Assembly: GCA_964252015.1 (NCBI GenBank)
Contig: CAXULW010000006.1
Location: 1-64,000, forward strand
DNA: 64,000 nt
Direction: 5' to 3'
From: CAXSBR01 sp964252015
Lineage (GTDB): Bacteria > Actinomycetota > Actinomycetes > Mycobacteriales > Jatrophihabitantaceae
In this document: piece by piece, positions 60,822 through 64,000 of the stretch
Layout: each line of letters starts with the position of its first letter
Position numbering within the stretch: position 1 is the first letter of the stretch
Program-made: the position numbers and the translations under genes
Notes under the pieces: generated by a model
What the model was told of the DNA's origin: nothing
What the model saw: the letters and a program-made list of their open reading frames with translations, nothing else
The model's database searches: none

Positions 60822-61478
60822 TCACAGCTCGATACCTTCGTCCTGCAGCCGGCTGACCAGCTCGCGCAGTGAGATGCCATAGGTTTCGCGCACCTTCACC
60901 CGACCACCCTCGAGCAGGAAGACCGCGTAATCGGTGTAGACACGGCTGACGCAGCGCAGGCCGGTGAGCGGGTAGCTACACGCGCGAACCAGCTTCGACG
61001 AGCCGTCCTTGGTGAACAAGGTCATCATCACGTAGACGTCCCGCGCGCCGATGGCGAGGTCCATCGCGCCGCCGACCGCCGGAATGGCAGACGCGTCGCC
61101 GGTGTGCCAGTTCGCCAGGTCACCGTCGGCAGAGACCTGGTAGGCGCCCAGTACGCAGACGTCGAGATGGCCGCCGCGCATCATGGCGAAGGACTCAGCC
61201 TGGTTGAAGTAGGCGGCGCCAGGGGTCTCGATGACGGGAACCTTGCCCGCGTTGACCAGGTCACCGTCGATCTCGTCGCCCGCCGCTGCGCGCCCCATGC
61301 CGAGCATCCCGTTCTCGGTGTGCAGCACGATCCCGGCGGCAGGGTCAAGGTGTTCTGCGACGGTCGTCGGCTGGCCGATGCCGAGGTTGACGTAGGACCC
61401 CGGGGCGATATCCCGGGCAATCAGCCGGGCCAGCGCCACCCGGGTCAGCGGTTCGCGCCCGTGGTTCTCGATCGTCAA
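60822..61478 (-). CDS. pcaJ: family I CoA-transferase subunit B (3-oxoadipate/3-oxoacid)
   Basis: A 218-residue subunit with the catalytic glutamate in HTENGMLGMG and the VNLGIGQPT strand of the family. The start is TTG 61478 overlapping the subunit A stop (TTGA); a longer frame from 61511 would lie inside subunit A. With the PcaF-like thiolase upstream, 3-oxoadipate is the likely substrate, but acetoacetate is possible since homogentisate breakdown in this genome yields it. Confidence 0.85.
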   Translation of the reverse strand: MTIENHGREPLTRVALARLIARDIAPGSYVNLGIGQPTTVAEHLDPAAGIVLHTENGMLGMGRAAAGDEIDGDLVNAGKVPVIETPGAAYFNQAESFAMMRGGHLDVCVLGAYQVSADGDLANWHTGDASAIPAVGGAMDLAIGARDVYVMMTLFTKDGSSKLVRACSYPLTGLRCVSRVYTDYAVFLLEGGRVKVRETYGISLRELVSRLQDEGIEL

Positions 61479-62164
61479 ACCGAGACCCGCGACCGCGCGT
61501 GGGACGGGCACTCGACAACGCGGTCGACGAAGATGCCCGGTGTGACGACATTTTCGGGATCGAGTTCGCCGACGGCCACGACCTGATCCACCTGGACCAC
61601 CGTCATCGCGGCGGCGGTGGCCATCACCGGACCGAAGTTGCGAGCGGTCTTGCGGTACAGCAGGTTGCCGACTCCGTCGGCGCGGTGCGCCTTGATCAGC
61701 GCCATGTCGCCACGCAGCGGGTACTCGAGCACGTACTCGCGGCCGTCGATAGTGCGTTGTTCCTTGCCCACGGCAAGGGGTGTGCCGACCCCGGTTGGGC
61801 AGTAGAAAGCTCCGATTCCCGCGCCGGCCGCCCGCATCCGTTCGGCCAGGTTGCCCTGCGGTACCAGCTCCAGCTCGATCTCCCCGCCGCGGTACAGCCG
61901 ATCGAACACCCAGGAGTCCGCCTGCCGTGGGAACGAGCAGACGATCTTGCGGACCTGACCGCCGGCCAGCAGCGCCGCCAATCCCGTCTCGCCATTGCCC
62001 GCGTTGTTGTTGACGACAGTCAGTCCCGAGACCCCGCTACGGCGCACCGCGTCGATGAGCTCGACCGGCTGACCCGCCCCGCCGAAGCCGCCGATGAGCA
62101 GGGTTGCGCCGTCCGTCAAACCAGCGACGGCCTCGTCCGGATCAGCACAGATCTGCACGCTCAT
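61475..62164 (-). CDS. pcaI: family I CoA-transferase subunit A (3-oxoadipate/3-oxoacid)
   Basis: A 229-residue subunit with the CoA-binding GGFGGAGQP loop, VNNNAGNGETGLAALL and PQGNLAERMRAAGAGIGAFY blocks. ATG 62164 overlaps the thiolase stop (ATGA); a much longer overlapping frame is spurious. It forms the heteromeric transferase with subunit B. Confidence 0.87.
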   Translation of the reverse strand: MSVQICADPDEAVAGLTDGATLLIGGFGGAGQPVELIDAVRRSGVSGLTVVNNNAGNGETGLAALLAGGQVRKIVCSFPRQADSWVFDRLYRGGEIELELVPQGNLAERMRAAGAGIGAFYCPTGVGTPLAVGKEQRTIDGREYVLEYPLRGDMALIKAHRADGVGNLLYRKTARNFGPVMATAAAMTVVQVDQVVAVGELDPENVVTPGIFVDRVVECPSHARSRVSV

Positions 62165-63354
62165 GACGCGCCGGCGGCCAGGTTTTCCAGCACCACCGCC
62201 AGACCCTGGCCCACGCCGATGCAGATGGCGGCGACGCCCCACCGGTGGCCGCCGGCACGGAGCACCGTGACCAGTGTGCCGAGCAGGCGCGCGCCCGACG
62301 CGCCGAGGGGATGGCCGATCGCGATGGCACCGCCCCGGGTGTTGACGATGTCCGGGTCGATCTTCCACGCGTCGAGGCACGCGAGCGACTGCACGGCGAA
62401 GGCCTCGTTCAACTCGACGGCGCCGACGTCGTCCCAGCGGACCCCCGCCCGGTCGAGCGCGCGGTTCGCCGCCTCCACCGGAGCGATCCCGAAATCGACG
62501 GGATCCAGCGCCATCACGCCGCGGCCGGCGATCCTCGCCAGTGGCTCCCGCCCGAGCCTGGCGGCAGCCGCGGCCGAGCCGAGGACCACCGCTGACGCCC
62601 CGTCGCTCAGCGGTGACGCGTTGCCGGCCGTGATCGTGCCGTCCGGCCGAAAGGCCGGCCGAAGGCGAGCCAGGGTTTGCGGCGAGGAGTCGGCGCGTAC
62701 CCCTTCGTCGCGCGACAGTTCGACCCCGTCGACGGCCACGGTGAGCGGACCGTAGAAGCCGGCTTCCCAGGCGCCGGTGGCCAGGCGGTGTGATCGCGCG
62801 GCGAACTCGTCCTGCCGCTCCCGGCTGATTCCGAGACGCTCTCCCAGTCCCTCGTTCGCCTCCCCCATGGACACCGTCCAGGGCGCCGGCATCGCCGGAT
62901 TGACCAGCCGCCACCCCAGCGTTGTCGATACCGCGGCAAGATCGCCGGCCGGGAACGCCCGCGCCGGTTTGGGCAGCACCCACGGCGCGCGGGTCATGGA
63001 TTCCACGCCGCCGGCGAACATGAGGTCGGCGTCGCCCGTCTCGATGGTTCTGGAGGCGGCCATCGCGGCGTCCAGGCTCGACCCGCAGAGCCGGTTCACC
63101 GTCGAGCCGGGCACAGATACAGGCAGTCCGGCCAGCAGCGTCGCCATCCGGGCCACGTTGCGGTTGTCCTCACCAGCGGCGTTCGCCGCACCGAAGATGA
63201 CTTCGTCGATCTCTGCCGGGTCGAGCGCGGGGCTGCGTTCCACCGCAGCCCGCAGTACGGTCGCCGCCAGGTCGTCCGGGCGGACCTCGGACAGCGCGCC
63301 GCCGAAACGGCCGAACGGCGTGCGAACCGCGTCGTAGAGGAACGCTTCAGTCAC
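62161..63354 (-). CDS. pcaF: thiolase, 3-oxoadipyl-CoA thiolase (PcaF)-like
   Basis: A 397-residue thiolase. Active-site residues: nucleophile Cys in NRLCGSSLDA, His in GGAIAIGHPLGASGA and Cys in the C-terminal AICIGVGQG. The start RTPFGRFGGALSEVRPDDLAA and NAAGEDNRNVARMATLLAGLP are closest to PcaF-type sequences. GTG 63354 has GAGG seven bases upstream and overlaps the previous gene by eight bases. It should cleave 3-oxoadipyl-CoA to succinyl-CoA and acetyl-CoA. Confidence 0.87.
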   Translation of the reverse strand: MTEAFLYDAVRTPFGRFGGALSEVRPDDLAATVLRAAVERSPALDPAEIDEVIFGAANAAGEDNRNVARMATLLAGLPVSVPGSTVNRLCGSSLDAAMAASRTIETGDADLMFAGGVESMTRAPWVLPKPARAFPAGDLAAVSTTLGWRLVNPAMPAPWTVSMGEANEGLGERLGISRERQDEFAARSHRLATGAWEAGFYGPLTVAVDGVELSRDEGVRADSSPQTLARLRPAFRPDGTITAGNASPLSDGASAVVLGSAAAAARLGREPLARIAGRGVMALDPVDFGIAPVEAANRALDRAGVRWDDVGAVELNEAFAVQSLACLDAWKIDPDIVNTRGGAIAIGHPLGASGARLLGTLVTVLRAGGHRWGVAAICIGVGQGLAVVLENLAAGAS

Positions 63355-64000
63355 CGGACACCTCGACGACGACACGTCCGACATTGCCCATGGCTTCGAG
63401 GCGACGGTGGGCGTCCGCTGCGGCGCCCAGTGCAAAGGTCGAGTCGATGACCGGGCGCAATGTGTTGTCCTGGACGAGCTGCCAGAACAGTTGCCGGGCC
63501 GGCTCGTTCGCGCTGCGGACGCCGATCACCCGTTGGCTGGCCCGGTACAGGGCGTTGAGATCCAGCTCGACCTTCCCGCCGAACATCGCTCCTGAGCTGA
63601 CGACCCGGCCCAGCGGTGCGAGCGCAGCCATCGTCAGCTTCCAGAGCTCGGGTGAGCCGACGTTGTCCACCACGATGTCGACGCCGCCGCCGCTGCGCGC
63701 GCGGAGCTCGTCGAGCGTGCCTGGATCGTTCGAGTCCAGCACCGCGTCGAAGATGTCGAGGCGCTCCAGTTCGGCCAGCTTGGCCACGCTGCGGGTCGTG
63801 CCGAAAACCCGGCAGCCCAGAGCACGCGCCACCACGGCCGACATGGTTCCGGTTGATGACGCCGCACCCTGCACGAGCACGGTGTCACCGGGGCGCACGT
63901 CGGCGTCGGTCAACTGCACCGTGGCCAGCGGCCCGTTGACGCTCATCGCCGCCGCCTCGACGAAGGTCGTGTGCGGTGGCACCAGCCGCAGGTTTGCTGT
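63347..64000 (-). CDS. zinc-type/quinone oxidoreductase (MDR family), 5' end cut by window edge
   Basis: The C-terminal 217 or so residues of a medium-chain dehydrogenase/reductase. FVEAAAMSVNGPLATVQLTDADV and the nucleotide-binding VLVQGAASSTGTMSAVVARALG are typical of NADPH:quinone oxidoreductases (AxxGxxG-like loop). The frame stays open to the last base (upstream codons read TANLRLVPPHT), so the N-terminal third lies outside. It overlaps the thiolase gene and is part of the same minus-strand operon. Confidence 0.85.
   Translation of the reverse strand, partial: TANLRLVPPHTTFVEAAAMSVNGPLATVQLTDADVRPGDTVLVQGAASSTGTMSAVVARALGCRVFGTTRSVAKLAELERLDIFDAVLDSNDPGTLDELRARSGGGVDIVVDNVGSPELWKLTMAALAPLGRVVSSGAMFGGKVELDLNALYRASQRVIGVRSANEPARQLFWQLVQDNTLRPVIDSTFALGAAADAHRRLEAMGNVGRVVVEVSGD

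Noticed and set aside
61475..62983. 502-residue minus-strand frame extending subunit A into the thiolase gene
   Set aside because: The extra N-terminal part is the thiolase gene read out of frame; the ATG at 62164 overlapping the thiolase stop is the proper start.

Overview
The window is very GC-rich, densely packed chromosomal DNA. It has many GTG and TTG starts, 4-bp ATGA/GTGA gene overlaps, leaderless promoters, VDLCR-type leader peptides, a DasR-like GntR regulon and large secreted proteases. Together these point to a filamentous or soil-type actinomycete (high-GC Actinomycetota). The genus cannot be told from the sequence alone. No IS element, phage gene or CRISPR array was seen, and there is one tRNA, tRNA-Cys(GCA).

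Layout. (1) 211-9337, minus strand: a peptide-type ABC importer operon (solute-binding lipoprotein, two permeases, fused double ATPase), followed by a four-repeat DUF427 protein, a degenerate alpha/beta-hydrolase-like protein and a 2-oxoglutarate/Fe(II) oxygenase. A cysteine-rich leader peptide ORF lies just upstream. A second, divergent leader peptide and tRNA-Cys sit next to it, so I suspect control by cysteine or sulfur supply. (2) 10464-13876 and again 45184-48716: two paralogous cassettes, each a large secreted protein resembling the flanks of Streptomyces-type S8 peptidases without the catalytic domain, followed directly by a secreted S53 (sedolisin) protease. (3) 14066-16620: a small GlsB/YeaQ membrane protein, a methyltransferase and a LysR regulator. 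(4) 16705-27723: a long operon divergent from LysR, with an EPTP-repeat protein, an unknown protein, a branched-chain-amino-acid-type ABC transporter (with a LivM-LivG fusion), an HpcH/HpaI aldolase, a LigI-like amidohydrolase and malate synthase G. This looks like uptake of an unknown acid and its breakdown to glyoxylate. (5) 27739-32955: an Lrp/AsnC regulator and divergent tyrosine/homogentisate catabolism genes (hppD, hmgA, an unknown gene, fahA). (6) 33029-33920: a MarR/VOC pair with two operator palindromes.

(7) 34207-45077 is the most unusual block. A secreted GH26-like glycosidase, a pseudo-receiver/PIG-L deacetylase, a GAF-PP2C phosphatase, a cellulose-synthase-like GT2 with a large insertion, a STAS antagonist, a HATPase kinase and a UDP-galactopyranose-mutase-like flavoprotein form one operon, followed by a CHASE-GGDEF-EAL protein. 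It reads as a surface polysaccharide system with its own partner-switching module and a c-di-GMP enzyme, and no sigma factor gene.

(8) 48974-50973: a NarL-type two-component pair. (9) 51013-60811: an amino-sugar/muropeptide recycling regulon (DasR-like GntR, NagZ-like GH3, SIS isomerase/deaminase, MurQ, DasABC-like transporter, ROK kinase, NagA) with four operator-like sites matching the DasR consensus. (10) 60822-64000, minus strand: the distal beta-ketoadipate steps (CoA-transferase subunits A and B, a PcaF-like thiolase) and a truncated zinc-type quinone oxidoreductase at the window edge.
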